Positions 30,804 to 41,247 of a DNA stretch of 64,000 bases are shown here, piece by piece. The DNA lies in assembly GCF_000013705.1 (NCBI RefSeq), contig NC_007947.1, positions 2,907,518 to 2,971,517 on the forward strand, in the 5' to 3' direction. How positions within the stretch are numbered: the stretch's first letter is position 1; the number at the start of each line of letters is the position of its first letter. The notes beneath the pieces were generated by a model. It worked only from the letters and a program-made list of their open reading frames with translations, was not told the DNA's origin and made no database searches. The stretch is from Methylobacillus flagellatus KT. GTDB taxonomy: Bacteria > Pseudomonadota > Gammaproteobacteria > Burkholderiales > Methylophilaceae. The position numbers and the translations under genes are program-made.

Positions 30804-33800
30804 TTAATTGGATTTTAGCGTAGTCACGAGCTCTTGCATGGAAGCTTTCGCAAACAAGGCTTCCAAGCTGGGCAGGGTACCAAGCAGGGTGCTGTTCTTC
30901 AGGCTCTGGTGAATGATCCAGCCATAAGTGCCGGGACTGTCCATGGAAAGAATGTTCCGCTGGCTCAGGGCAGCCTTGTAATCCCGCAATCGCTTGTCCG
31001 CAATCAGCACGGCAAGCTCCTGGTCACTATATCCGTCAATCGCTTCGCGTGCATAACGCTGAAGCTTCTGCATCAGGAGGAAGTCCTCGGTGAGCAACAG
31101 GTTGCGTACTGCCTTTTGCACGGCAGGGTCCGTCACCGACTGCGCATTGGACACCTTGGCCATCGCCACCTGCTGCGCCATGTTGAGCACAGTATAGTTA
31201 TTGAGCAGCTCGAACATTTCCTCGCTGTCTACATCGCCGTGGCTCGGCACTTTGCCGCCCGCTACTGGCTTGCCATCGCGGTAAGCCAGCTTGAACTTTC
31301 GCACCTGGAAAGCAGCCAGCGCGGAAGACAGTTCCTCGAGCAGTTCCTTGCGGGGTTTCGCCTTGAGGATTTCATCGCTGTCCTGGTAAAGCAAGAGCGC
31401 GCGTGGCATCACGAAGACGAAGTTCTGGCGCTCGGCATCCCAGTTTTCCAGCAGCCAGGCGGCGCGCTTGGAGCCGGTAGCCTCAAGATGCCACTGCAAC
31501 AGCAGCTGAATGGCCTGGCTGTGTACCTGCGCCATTTCGGTATCGTCGGCGATGCTGCCCAGCAATACCGAATCTGCTGCCACTTTGCGAGAAAGCTCGC
31601 CATAGGGGTCGTACTGGTAGGCGAAGCCGCCGCTCATGCCATTGCCGAAACCCTTGCCGAATGCGCCCAGATTAAGCACGGCGCCATTCGTCATGTATTC
31701 GCAGGCAAAATCGCCCACGCCTTCCACCACTGCGGTCGCGCCGGAGTTCCGCACGGCAAAGCGGTCGCCCGCCTGGCCTTCGACGAAGAGGCGGCCGCCC
31801 GTTGCGCCGAACAGCGCAAAATTGCCCACCAATACATTGCCGCCAGCCTGCTCGGAACCACCGCCCGGCGAAGTCACAATGATTGTTCCGCCGCATTGGC
31901 CCTTGCCGACGCCATCGTTGCAGGTGCCGCTGTGATGCATCACCATGCCATCGTTGCAGAATGCGCCGTAGGACTGGCCTGCTGAACCGCTGGTGCTGAC
32001 CCTGACGCTCTCCGGCTTGAGGAAACGGCGGCCACGCTTGTCCATGACAACGGCGGGCAGGCGCAACGCCTCTTCCTCAGTCAGCTCATGGTTGAGCAAG
32101 CGCTCGATATCAATTGCAAGCTGCCCGCCCACGGTCTTGTTACAGTTGTTCAGCCTGCGGCCTTCGCCGAGCTGGACTTCAGACTGCTTGTCAGTCACCA
32201 GTGCCTGACGCAATACGTCGATGAAGGCGTCGTCCAGGGTGAAGTCTTTCTCCATGTAAACCGGGTTTTCGATCTTGACTTCAGGCACCACAGCCAGCAT
32301 CGCCCGCAGGTCGAGCTGACCAACCCTGGCAGGATGATCAAGCAATTGCAACAGGTCGCTGCGACCACGCGCCTCGCGCAGCGAGCGCAGGCCGATCGAG
32401 GCAAGAATCTCACGGGTTTCATGCGCTACGTTGAGCAGGTATTGCGCCAATGCCCGCGGATCACCGTCGAATGCCTCAGCATTGGTGGTAAGGCCAGCGG
32501 GACACTTGACGTTACAGTTCTTCGCCATGACGCACTTCAGCATCATCAGGGCCGTGGTACCGAACTCGAAGCTGTCGCCACCCAACATAGCGGACTTCAC
32601 TACATCGCTCGCGGTCTGATGCGCGCCAGAGCAACGCAAGATCACTTTGTCGCGCAAGCCATTCGCGCACAGTGCATGGTGCACTTCAGCAATGCCGATT
32701 TCGGCAGCGCGACCAGTATATTTCAGGCTGGTCACGGCTGCTGCCCCGGTCCCGCCAGTATTACCAGCCACGTTGATGACATCGGCGCCTGCCTTGGCAA
32801 CGCCCACGGCAATCGTGCCAATACCCTCGGAAGACACCAGCTTGACGATCACCCGCACCCGCGCTGCCTTGCAGTCATGAATCAGCTGCGCCAAATCCTC
32901 GATTGAATACGTATCATGATGCGGCGGCGGAGAGACGAGCTCCACGCCCGGCGTGCCACCGCGTGCAGCGGCGATCTCGACCGTCACTTTGGGCGCCGGC
33001 AGTTGGCCGCCTTCGCCCGGCTTCGCGCCCTGGCCAATCTTGATTTCGAGCTCTTCCAGCATCGGGTCTGCCAGATAGCCTGCCCAGACGCCGAAACGGC
33101 CAGAGGCAAGCTGTTTAATCCGTGACGCACGAATCGTCCCATACCGGGAAATATGTTCGCCGCCTTCGCCGGAGTTGGACATGCCGCCCACCATGTTGGT
33201 GCCGTGCGCTACCGCCTCGTGCGCGGGCGCTACCAATGCGCCATGGCTCATCGCGCCCGAAGCAAAGCTGCGGGTAATTTCGCTGGCAGGCTGCACCTCG
33301 GCCAACGGCACGCTCGCAGGGGCGGGGCAGAGCAGGCTGAAGTAATCTGCAGCCTTGCCAGCAGCCTCGACAGTCAGCACGCCGCTTTCCAGCCAGTGCC
33401 CGCTGATATCCTTGCCAAAATGCGCCACCAGGGCTTGCCCCAGGCTGGATAAGCGGGAAATATCCTCCGCCAGGGGGCCAGTGAGGCGCAGGTTGAAACG
33501 TGCGTTGCCCAGCTCCTGAACTTCCAGTCCACGCACGGCAATACTATTGTTGCCCACGAGGGCATAGCGGGCCAATACCGCACGGAACTCATCGGCAGTC
33601 TTCAGGCCAGTCAGGTCTGCCGGAAAATCCAGCACGTCGCGCAAGGCAGACGGGCGCTTGGCGCGCTCCTCCGCCATCATGTGCGAAAAACTGCGATAGC
33701 TTGATGTGATATCGAAGTTATCGATCTCTTCGGCGCTCAGGCGGTCGAAACTACCGCTGAATGCCTCGCCTTTCTTGAAGGAAAACGCGTCTTCGAGTTT

Positions 33801-36314
33801 GGACAAGGTCATCAGGCGCAGGAAATCGTCTTCAGCACGCTTGCCTTGCTTGTCGAAATGAATTTTTTCTTCCGTCATCTCGACAAACCCGCGCACGGCG
33901 ATAGTGCCAAAGGAATGGCCCGCGCCTTCGGAGCGCTCCTTGAACAAGCCCAGCAGCGGCACGCTGTTTTCGTCAGTCACTTTCTGCGCTTCCTGGTGCC
34001 AGTCGACGACCATCTTCGCGATGGCGGCAAAATCGGCTCCGCCAACCGGCGTTTTCAGGTTAGGGAAGTATTTCCGCAACACCGGGTCATTGGTATTGAG
34101 GAAGTTCGGCTCGAAAAATTCACCACCAATATAACTTTCGACAGTACAAAGCCCGACCTTGCCCATGGTCTTCATCAGGGACTTTTCAGCCGCCTTGGCG
34201 TATTTCTTGAACGCCTTGTCGGCTTCCGCGCCGTACTTTTCCTCGGCGCGCAGCTGGACGCCCAGCGGATAGATGGCAGAGGCCCCAAACCCCAAGGCAG
34301 CGGCTACATGGTGGGAGGATACGATCTGACCGCTTTCAGCCACGATAGATACATCCAGGCGCAAGCCTTCATCGATCAGGCGCTGGTTGGTGGCAGAGAC
34401 CACCAGCAACAACGGCATGGCAGCCTGGGTAGACGATACGTGCCGATCGGAGATCACGGCAATGCCGCCCTCTTCACGTGCAAATTCGACGATAGCGTCT
34501 GCAAGCGCATCGATGGCTTGTTCCAACGCCTTTTCGTTGGCTGCAGCATTACCGACTATCGGCGTGTACAACGCCTCGAAGCATCGGTACGGCGTCTCCG
34601 TCTGCTCGCGCAATTTGAGCATGTCGAGATGGCTGAGGATAGGCGAGTCGATCACGATCTGCCGACCCTTGCCCTTGTTCATGTTGGGCTTGGCGCCCAA
34701 CGCGACACGCAGGGTCATGCCGTCGGCCTCACGGATGGAGTCGAGAGGAGGATTGGTGACCTGTGCGAAACGCTGCGAGAAATAATGCGCCACACCCCCT
34801 TCATGATCCGTGAGGGCGTTGATGGCATTGCCGTAACCCATGGCAGAGATCTTTTCTGCCCCGGTTGCCAGCATCGGGTCCATCATGAACTTGAAGCTTT
34901 CCTGGTTGTAGTAATAGGAAACGAAGCGCTGGTAGAGCGACAGGTCGCCATGGTAACGCTGTGGAGAACCCGCCACTTCGGCCGGTACCTCAGGCAATTG
35001 TTTCAGCGTCGCCCGTGCCTGCTTGAGCAGGGCGGGATAATCGCGCTTGGCAGCCAGCATTTCCAGGGTTTCCAGCGTACCGCGTGAACGTTTCTCGCTG
35101 TGATCGTAATACAGCATGCCGCCGGCCTCGATACGGCCACGGCGCAGTACGCTTTCCGGCGGGAAGTTGATCTGGCCGGCTTCGGACATCACGCAAAGGT
35201 ATTCCTGCGTCTCGACACTGCGCAGGGGACGCAGGCCAAGACGGTCCAGGCGCGCACCTATCACGGTGCCATTGCCAAAGATCAGGGCGGCAGGGCCGTC
35301 ATTCTTCTCTTCATAAAGAGAGAAATACTCCAGCATGGCCTTGACGTTGTCAGGCAGGGTGGGATCGTTCTCCCACGCCGGCGGCATCATGGAAACCACG
35401 GCCGTGACCAGGTCCAGGCCATCGTCCATCAGGCGGCTGTTCAGTGTCTGATCCAGGCGTGAGCTATCGGACTGGCCCTTGGGACGGAAAATCTTGCCAT
35501 TGCGCGCGCGAGCAAGCGCGGCTTCGGCGATGCGGTTCTTGCGATCAGTATTCAGCTCACCGTTGTGGGCCATCATGCGGAACGGCTGCGCCATGCTCGG
35601 ATGGGGGTCGGTATTGGTAGAAAACCGTGTATGGAAATACATGGTGTGTACGGCATGATCTTCTTCCACGAGGTCATGGAAGTATGGAATCACCTCGTTG
35701 GAATTCAGGCGACCCTTGAGCACTTGGGTATGTGCAGACATCGACAGCGGATACAGCCCACTCAGGCCAGCATCGGTATAAGCCTGCTCTTCGATGACCA
35801 GCAACGCCTTGTAGATACGGCGATCAAACTCTTGCACATCAATATCGTCAGGAGCCGCAAACACCCATTGCTGGATGGGCAGCTGATAGCGAACGGCAGC
35901 AGGGCGGATGGCGCTATTGTCTACTGGCACATCGCGTACCAGCAATATATCGAAACCCTTCTCGGACAAGGCACGACGGATAATCTGCTCGGCACGGGGA
36001 TAAGCTGATGCATCGCTGGGCAGGAAGAAATTGCCGACACCAAAACGGCCCGCTTCAAGTGCTTGGCCGGTCAGCCTACGAAAAAACGGCAATGAAAGAT
36101 CGATGGAGACACCAGCGCCGTCGCCCACTCCTTCGGCGGACATGCCGCCACGGTGCGGAATCGTGCACAAAGCCTCATGCCCTTTGACCAGTACGTCGTG
36201 CGTCTGTACCCCGTCCTTGCGGGTAATGAAACCAACGCCACAGTTATCCTTATCCAGGGAACTGTCATACAAGCCAAACGTGTTCTCGCTCTGTGGATCC
36301 TTGAGTGCGCTCAT
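30804..36314 (-). CDS. glutamate-synthase-like large protein with C-terminal extension
   Basis: A 1836-residue homologue of the glutamate synthase large chain (GltB), which uses glutamine amide nitrogen to make glutamate from 2-oxoglutarate. Glutamine amidotransferase: Cys25 in DNCGVGF after a 24-residue propeptide, then HRGG and AHNGELN. The FMN/synthase domain holds NTGGTGAAA and GQGAKPGEGGQLP. A cluster motif CVMAKNCNVKCPAG (Cys1261, 1267, 1271) has C-x5-C-x3-C spacing, one residue shorter than the usual x4. A GXGXG beta-helix region (about 1370-1590) is followed by about 200 extra residues not found in the usual 1500-residue enzyme. No gltD follows; a diflavin reductase does. Confidence 0.85.
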   Translation of the reverse strand: MSALKDPQSENTFGLYDSSLDKDNCGVGFITRKDGVQTHDVLVKGHEALCTIPHRGGMSAEGVGDGAGVSIDLSLPFFRRLTGQALEAGRFGVGNFFLPSDASAYPRAEQIIRRALSEKGFDILLVRDVPVDNSAIRPAAVRYQLPIQQWVFAAPDDIDVQEFDRRIYKALLVIEEQAYTDAGLSGLYPLSMSAHTQVLKGRLNSNEVIPYFHDLVEEDHAVHTMYFHTRFSTNTDPHPSMAQPFRMMAHNGELNTDRKNRIAEAALARARNGKIFRPKGQSDSSRLDQTLNSRLMDDGLDLVTAVVSMMPPAWENDPTLPDNVKAMLEYFSLYEEKNDGPAALIFGNGTVIGARLDRLGLRPLRSVETQEYLCVMSEAGQINFPPESVLRRGRIEAGGMLYYDHSEKRSRGTLETLEMLAAKRDYPALLKQARATLKQLPEVPAEVAGSPQRYHGDLSLYQRFVSYYYNQESFKFMMDPMLATGAEKISAMGYGNAINALTDHEGGVAHYFSQRFAQVTNPPLDSIREADGMTLRVALGAKPNMNKGKGRQIVIDSPILSHLDMLKLREQTETPYRCFEALYTPIVGNAAANEKALEQAIDALADAIVEFAREEGGIAVISDRHVSSTQAAMPLLLVVSATNQRLIDEGLRLDVSIVAESGQIVSSHHVAAALGFGASAIYPLGVQLRAEEKYGAEADKAFKKYAKAAEKSLMKTMGKVGLCTVESYIGGEFFEPNFLNTNDPVLRKYFPNLKTPVGGADFAAIAKMVVDWHQEAQKVTDENSVPLLGLFKERSEGAGHSFGTIAVRGFVEMTEEKIHFDKQGKRAEDDFLRLMTLSKLEDAFSFKKGEAFSGSFDRLSAEEIDNFDITSSYRSFSHMMAEERAKRPSALRDVLDFPADLTGLKTADEFRAVLARYALVGNNSIAVRGLEVQELGNARFNLRLTGPLAEDISRLSSLGQALVAHFGKDISGHWLESGVLTVEAAGKAADYFSLLCPAPASVPLAEVQPASEITRSFASGAMSHGALVAPAHEAVAHGTNMVGGMSNSGEGGEHISRYGTIRASRIKQLASGRFGVWAGYLADPMLEELEIKIGQGAKPGEGGQLPAPKVTVEIAAARGGTPGVELVSPPPHHDTYSIEDLAQLIHDCKAARVRVIVKLVSSEGIGTIAVGVAKAGADVINVAGNTGGTGAAAVTSLKYTGRAAEIGIAEVHHALCANGLRDKVILRCSGAHQTASDVVKSAMLGGDSFEFGTTALMMLKCVMAKNCNVKCPAGLTTNAEAFDGDPRALAQYLLNVAHETREILASIGLRSLREARGRSDLLQLLDHPARVGQLDLRAMLAVVPEVKIENPVYMEKDFTLDDAFIDVLRQALVTDKQSEVQLGEGRRLNNCNKTVGGQLAIDIERLLNHELTEEEALRLPAVVMDKRGRRFLKPESVRVSTSGSAGQSYGAFCNDGMVMHHSGTCNDGVGKGQCGGTIIVTSPGGGSEQAGGNVLVGNFALFGATGGRLFVEGQAGDRFAVRNSGATAVVEGVGDFACEYMTNGAVLNLGAFGKGFGNGMSGGFAYQYDPYGELSRKVAADSVLLGSIADDTEMAQVHSQAIQLLLQWHLEATGSKRAAWLLENWDAERQNFVFVMPRALLLYQDSDEILKAKPRKELLEELSSALAAFQVRKFKLAYRDGKPVAGGKVPSHGDVDSEEMFELLNNYTVLNMAQQVAMAKVSNAQSVTDPAVQKAVRNLLLTEDFLLMQKLQRYAREAIDGYSDQELAVLIADKRLRDYKAALSQRNILSMDSPGTYGWIIHQSLKNSTLLGTLPSLEALFAKASMQELVTTLKSN

Positions 36315-36870
36315 CTACCTCTCCAGCAAATTCATTAATGTCTGATGCAGCATTGCTATACCTGCACCACAGCATGGTATATTGTCTTGCTCGCTTGTCA
36401 TTCCAAGCACCCCAACTTTCGCCGGGCTTATTTATAAGCAATTACCATACCAAAACTTGCTAGCGGCCCTGGCTCCGTTTCTACCTTTCCCCCTCTCATG
36501 TATCCAATTTAAAAACAAGGGATTACATGACGGGAATGATGGCCTGAACTCTCCGCAGAGTTATTGAGAATATTATCAAAAGCACCAAATATGTGCGCAT
36601 GCACGTTTGAGGCACAACTTTTGTGCGAAATGACGATGGCAACCACAATCACTGGATCAAGGCCGGTGAATCTGCGGTTCTTGAAGCACATCACGAGGAA
36701 ATGGAAATTCATGGGGTGAAACATCAATCCAAGAAGCATATTGTATTGATGAGCCACACAATCGCCCGATATTGCGGAGTAAAGAAACCACGACTCTTGA
36801 GTGGACAACGCCCCGGGTGCAAAGGACACGGAGCACCAATAGTGTGCATCGGGCTTGGAAGTGGCGGAAG
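36315..36870. other. 556-bp intergenic stretch, no gene supported
   Basis: It contains the upstream region of the glutamate-synthase-like gene (AT-rich 36340-36440) and the region after fecR. Frames of about 90-105 codons exist on both strands, but they have atypical composition and no good ribosome-binding site. No TonB-dependent receptor, the usual follower of a FecR gene, is present. Confidence 0.55.
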
Positions 36871-37851
36871 TTATGCCGCCGGGGGCATCAGGCGCACCCA
36901 GTAGCGGGTCAGCATGCGGACCTGCAGATTCAAGCTCTGCTGCAACATCTCAATCACCTTGTCGGTATCATCCAGCGGATATGTACCACTCACTTTCAGG
37001 TGCTTGATGCTGTGATCGCAACCGAGGCTTCCCTTGCGGTAGCGGCTGAGCTCGGCCAGAAATTCGCCCAGCGGCATATCATCTGCCACCAGCATGCGCT
37101 GAAGCCATGCCGTATCATGCGGAATCACGGGCTCAATCGGTGTCACCATGTGCCGTGTGAAGGATAGTTGCTCCCCAGCCTGCAACCTCACCCTTGCTGG
37201 CATTTCGCTCGGGGCAACCTCTACTGCGCCTTCCAGTACTCCGACCTTGATCGGGCTATCTTTTTCATTGGTCAATTGGCGCACAACGAAGCGGGTGCCA
37301 AAAGCACGCACGCTGCCTTGATCGCTCGCGATCAGGAACGGGCGAGCCGTGGCCGATTCGGATGCAGTCGCCACATGCATCTCGCCACGCAATAGCATGA
37401 GGATGCGTTGCTGCTGGGTATAGGCCACATTGATGGCGCTGGAGGAGTTGAGATCCACGACGGTACCATCCTCCAGCTCTATGCGCCTCTGCTCACCAAT
37501 ACCGGTGCTGTAGTCAGCGCTGAGCTGCCACCATGGCGTTTTCTCCTGCACGACCCAGGCGCTGCCGCCTGCAAAAAGCAACATGGCAAGTGTCTTGATG
37601 GCACGCCTGCGCCTGAGCGAGCCGCGGGGCGCCATCGTGGCGTGGGCAAGCGAGGAAGACAGGCCGCCTAATCGCTCGCCCAGCATTTCGATATGCTGCC
37701 ATGCACGCTCATGGTCCGGATGGGCTGCGCGCCAGGCCTGCCACTGCTCGCGCACTTCCTTGCCCACTTGGCCGGAGTGCAGCTCCACCAGCCATTCTGC
37801 CGCTGCACGGCTGACTTTCGGGGGAATCGCTTTTTCTGAATCAGTCCCCAT
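36871..37851 (-). CDS. FecR family anti-sigma / signal-transducing protein (orphan)
   Basis: A 326-residue FecR homologue. An N-terminal cytoplasmic part (AAEWLVELHSGQVGKEVREQWQAWRAAHPDHERAWQHIE) has the family W-x-W-x2-AHP motif. A membrane segment (about residues 87-102) follows. The periplasmic part includes STGIGEQRRIELEDGTVVDLNSSSAINV and a C-terminal STN-like region (LKVSGTYPLDDTDKVIEML). FecR passes the signal from an outer-membrane receptor to a FecI sigma factor. Neither gene is adjacent. The ATG at 37851 was chosen for its GGAGGAG site; a GTG seven codons earlier is the alternative. Confidence 0.85.
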   Translation of the reverse strand: MGTDSEKAIPPKVSRAAAEWLVELHSGQVGKEVREQWQAWRAAHPDHERAWQHIEMLGERLGGLSSSLAHATMAPRGSLRRRRAIKTLAMLLFAGGSAWVVQEKTPWWQLSADYSTGIGEQRRIELEDGTVVDLNSSSAINVAYTQQQRILMLLRGEMHVATASESATARPFLIASDQGSVRAFGTRFVVRQLTNEKDSPIKVGVLEGAVEVAPSEMPARVRLQAGEQLSFTRHMVTPIEPVIPHDTAWLQRMLVADDMPLGEFLAELSRYRKGSLGCDHSIKHLKVSGTYPLDDTDKVIEMLQQSLNLQVRMLTRYWVRLMPPAA

Positions 37852-38306
37852 GGACTTATGCTCCTCCGGCACAATATTGCACCCACTGCCTGGACAATCA
37901 TCGTCTTAGACTGTCGATACACCCAGCTGGGATCACAAAGACGCCTTGCGTCCCTCGTATGGCAAACCAACAAGAAGACCATTAATTTCGACCAAGGTTT
38001 CCAGCGTGATGGGGGTTTCCTAGGGACAGGACGCTACGGCTTTGGACAAATGCAGAGGACACTCCGCCAAGCTTGCGGCGGCGGTAGATATTGGCAATCA
38101 GGCCAAACTACGGTAAGGAAAGGCGGGGTTCACGCAGCTGGTCGGCGCCCCACCAGCGAGGACGCGCAGGCAAGCGCATTGTGCCTTGAAAGGATGTAAG
38201 AGAGGAATCCTTGCTGCAAAACCGCAATCGATGATAATAAAGCTCATCATGGCATGGTATTGCATCGATGCAACCCTTCCCGTTCTCGGTTCCGGGAACA
38301 GGACGT
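37852..38306. other. 455-bp intergenic stretch upstream of fecR; palindrome at 38260-38273
   Basis: No convincing gene on either strand. A short minus-strand reading (GLIANIYRRRK) recalls a sigma-factor segment but has a stop directly before and no continuation, so a decayed fecI is only a guess. TTGCATCGATGCAA at 38260-38273 is a perfect 14-bp palindrome just beyond the end of the GGDEF-EAL gene. Confidence 0.4.
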
Positions 38307-41162
38307 TTACTGCATCAGGTCGTGTTCCTCAGCCAAGATCAACTTCAAGTGGCGCAAGCGCATCGGCTTGCCGAAGAAATACCCTTGCGCAATCGTGCAA
38401 CCTTGGATCTTGAGCAAGTTGGCTTGCTGCTTGCTCTCGACCCCCTCAGCCACGAGCTCCAGCCGCAATGCATGCGCAATGCGGATGATGGCGGTAATCA
38501 ACTCCAGCTTGTCCTGCTTGGCGGCAATATCGCGCACAAAAGAACGGTCTATCTTGACTTGGCTGATGGGGAACTGGCCCAGGTAACTCATGGCGGAATA
38601 GCCAGTGCAGAAATCGTCGATGGAAATGGTAATGCCCATTTCCTTGAACGTGCTGAGCGTACTGATGATTTCCTGGCTATCTTCCAGCAGCAGGCTTTCC
38701 GTAATTTCCAGTTTCAACCATTCCGGCTTGCATCCGGTTTCTGCGAGGATGTCTTTCACCGAAGCCAGCAGGTCGTTATAGAGGAACTGGCGCGACGATA
38801 GATTGACCGCCATGCTGAGCGGATGGTCGTCGGGACGGTAGCGGTTCAGGCAGACCACGGCACTGCATGCCTCGCGCAACACCCATTCCCCGATTTCAAC
38901 GATCAGGCCGCTTTCCTCCGCTACCTTGATGAAGCGATCGGGCATTACTACGCCCAGTTGCGGATTGCGCCAGCGCAGCAGTGCCTCGGCGCCCACGATT
39001 TCTCCGCTCATCAGGTCGACCTGGGGCTGATAAAACAATTCGAACTCGGCATTCTTGAGCGCCTGCCGGATGGAAGCGCCCAGCATGATGTATTCCGAAG
39101 CCTTGGAGCCCAGTTCACGGGAATAGAACTGGTAATTGTTGCGACCATAGTTCTTGGCGTGATACATCGCCACATCGGCACTCTTGAAAAGCGTTGCACG
39201 GTCATCGCCGTCATCCGGGTAGATCGCAATGCCGATACTGGTGGAGATGAACAATTCCTTGTCGTGGATCAGAAACGGCTTGGCGATCTCGTCATTGATT
39301 TTCCTGGCAATCGTGGCCAGGTCGTCCGGGTTGCGCAGCTCCGGTAACAAGATCGCAAACTCGTCCCCGCTTAGGCGGGCAATGGTGTCATAGCTGCGCA
39401 CTGAAGCGTTGAGCCGCTGGGCCACCGCCACCAGCAAGTCGTCGCCAGCCTGATGTCCGAGCGTGTCATTGACCTCCTTGAAGCGGTCCAGGTCCAGCAT
39501 CATCAGGCCGAAGCGCTGCTCATGCCAGCTGGCATCCGCCAATACCTGGTTCACGCGATCGGCGAACAAGGTACGGTTCGGCAGACCGGTCAACGCATCG
39601 TAGTAGGCCAGGTAGTGGATACGCTCGCGATATTCCATCAGCTCGGTAATGTCGCGTTCAACCGCCAACACACCAATCACCTGCCCCTGTTCCCCGAATT
39701 CTGGCACGATGCGCACGTGGATGAACCAGGTGTTGCCATTGTCAGCCTTGCCGTGTAGCTCGAGGAAGTCCGGGGTGGCGCTATTGATGACGCCCCTGAT
39801 CTTTTCCTCATATTTCATATAGGCTTCACCCCCGGGATACTCAGAGGGCGTCGTGCCGATCAGCCTACCGCTCTCGATACCGATGCGCTTCAATTTGGGT
39901 GTATTGACATACAGCCTGCGCGCATTGAGATCGTAGCGAATGATGGTATCAGGCGTATTGTCGATCAGCGACTGCAACTCGCGTTCGCGCTGGATCAGTT
40001 TTTCTTCGTTCTGCTTGATATCGGTGATGTCACGGAAGAACCCGACCGTTCCCATGACCTTGCCGTCTACCACCATTGGAGACTTGTATGCTTCTATCCA
40101 GGCTTTTTCGCCGTTCCTCTTGGTCACCTGCAAGACTGAATGAGAAGGCTGGCCGCTTTGCAGCACGCGTTTATCCCCTTCCACATGGGTGCGGGCATCC
40201 TGCAGGGGAAACAGGTCAAAATCCGTTTTTCCTTCCAGCTCGTCCTTAGAAGCCACGCCGGCAAACTCGGCATAAGCGCTGTTGGCAGCCAGCAACTTGC
40301 TATTCAGGTCCTTGAGCCAGACCACGAAGGGGAAATTCTCGATCAGGGCGCTTTGGTATCTTTCCCGCTTCCTCAGCTCACGCTCAACGCGGCGAATATG
40401 CGAAATATCCCGGGTGATTGTCAGGACGCCCTTGATTTCCCCCTTCACATTGCGCTCAGGCACAGCATGCAGCGATTGGCAGACGTAGTGCTCGTCTCCT
40501 ACCCACTCCAGCTCGATCTCCTGTTCCTCTCCCGACCGCATGACTTCGCGCAAGCGGGCTTCAAAATCCTCGGGACGCATCATGGGGCGGCCCCAGACTT
40601 CCGTCGGCTTCCTCCCTAACGCCTCAGCAGCGGGCACCCCGAAAACCGCTTCGTAGCCGTCACTGAGAAAAATCCGGCGGCAATCCTGATCATAACGGAT
40701 GAAGATATCAGGAGAGTTCATGACCAGCTGGCGATATTGCAGTTCCTGCTCCTGCAGTTTATCCAGCATATCGAAACGGGCAGTAAGGTCACGACCCAGC
40801 AATACGCAGTAAGCCTGGTCGGCATCAACAAAATAATTGGACTGGATTTCTACCGGAACCGTATCGCCTGCTTGATTGCGCAGGCTGGTTTCCTGAACCA
40901 TAACATGTTGTTGCTGGAGGCGCCGCCAATCGTTTTTCCAGCCGACGGAATCAAGGTGGGTGATAATATCGGTCGCAGACATCTGCAGCAGCAGCTTCTC
41001 GCTGTAGCCCAATACCTCACAGGCGGCCAGGTTCGCCAGGCAAATCCTGGCATCGGCATCACAGACAAGCACAATCTCCCGAATCCGGTTGATCGCAAAA
41101 CTCAGCATGTCGATCTGCGTGGCAATGCTCAAGCCCCGATCAGAGATATTTGTGCTGCTCAT
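38307..41162 (-). CDS. PAS-GGDEF-EAL cyclic-di-GMP signalling protein
   Basis: A 951-residue cytoplasmic protein without membrane helices. About four PAS-type sensor domains occupy residues 15-510 (RICLANLAACEVLGYSEKLL; YRQLVMNSPDIFIRYDQDCRRIF; VWLKDLNSKLLAANSAYAEFAG; IRYDLNARRLYVN). A GGDEF domain follows, with LTGLPNRTLFADR and active-site form SGDEF. The EAL domain has GAEALLRWRNPQLG, DFCTGYSAMSYL and later KIDRSFVRDI. EAL key residues seem present, so it may break c-di-GMP while SGDEF may synthesise it. Start MSSTNISDR preferred over an ATG four codons upstream; evidence for either is similar. Confidence 0.9.
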   Translation of the reverse strand: MSSTNISDRGLSIATQIDMLSFAINRIREIVLVCDADARICLANLAACEVLGYSEKLLLQMSATDIITHLDSVGWKNDWRRLQQQHVMVQETSLRNQAGDTVPVEIQSNYFVDADQAYCVLLGRDLTARFDMLDKLQEQELQYRQLVMNSPDIFIRYDQDCRRIFLSDGYEAVFGVPAAEALGRKPTEVWGRPMMRPEDFEARLREVMRSGEEQEIELEWVGDEHYVCQSLHAVPERNVKGEIKGVLTITRDISHIRRVERELRKRERYQSALIENFPFVVWLKDLNSKLLAANSAYAEFAGVASKDELEGKTDFDLFPLQDARTHVEGDKRVLQSGQPSHSVLQVTKRNGEKAWIEAYKSPMVVDGKVMGTVGFFRDITDIKQNEEKLIQRERELQSLIDNTPDTIIRYDLNARRLYVNTPKLKRIGIESGRLIGTTPSEYPGGEAYMKYEEKIRGVINSATPDFLELHGKADNGNTWFIHVRIVPEFGEQGQVIGVLAVERDITELMEYRERIHYLAYYDALTGLPNRTLFADRVNQVLADASWHEQRFGLMMLDLDRFKEVNDTLGHQAGDDLLVAVAQRLNASVRSYDTIARLSGDEFAILLPELRNPDDLATIARKINDEIAKPFLIHDKELFISTSIGIAIYPDDGDDRATLFKSADVAMYHAKNYGRNNYQFYSRELGSKASEYIMLGASIRQALKNAEFELFYQPQVDLMSGEIVGAEALLRWRNPQLGVVMPDRFIKVAEESGLIVEIGEWVLREACSAVVCLNRYRPDDHPLSMAVNLSSRQFLYNDLLASVKDILAETGCKPEWLKLEITESLLLEDSQEIISTLSTFKEMGITISIDDFCTGYSAMSYLGQFPISQVKIDRSFVRDIAAKQDKLELITAIIRIAHALRLELVAEGVESKQQANLLKIQGCTIAQGYFFGKPMRLRHLKLILAEEHDLMQ

Positions 41163-41247
41163 TCTTTTCACCACAAGCTATTGATTGTCATCCCGAATGG
41201 GCCGAATGATCATGGGAGTCATGTAACAGCCCCCATGATTTCCCACT

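Noticed and set aside
36509..36829. 106-codon minus-strand frame downstream of fecR
   Set aside because: Unusual composition (many Cys, His, Met, Phe), no ribosome site and no resemblance to known families.
37858..38199. Possible decayed fecI or riboswitch upstream of fecR
   Set aside because: Only a short stretch recalls a sigma-factor helix and it is preceded by a stop; no cobalamin or other riboswitch core could be matched by eye.
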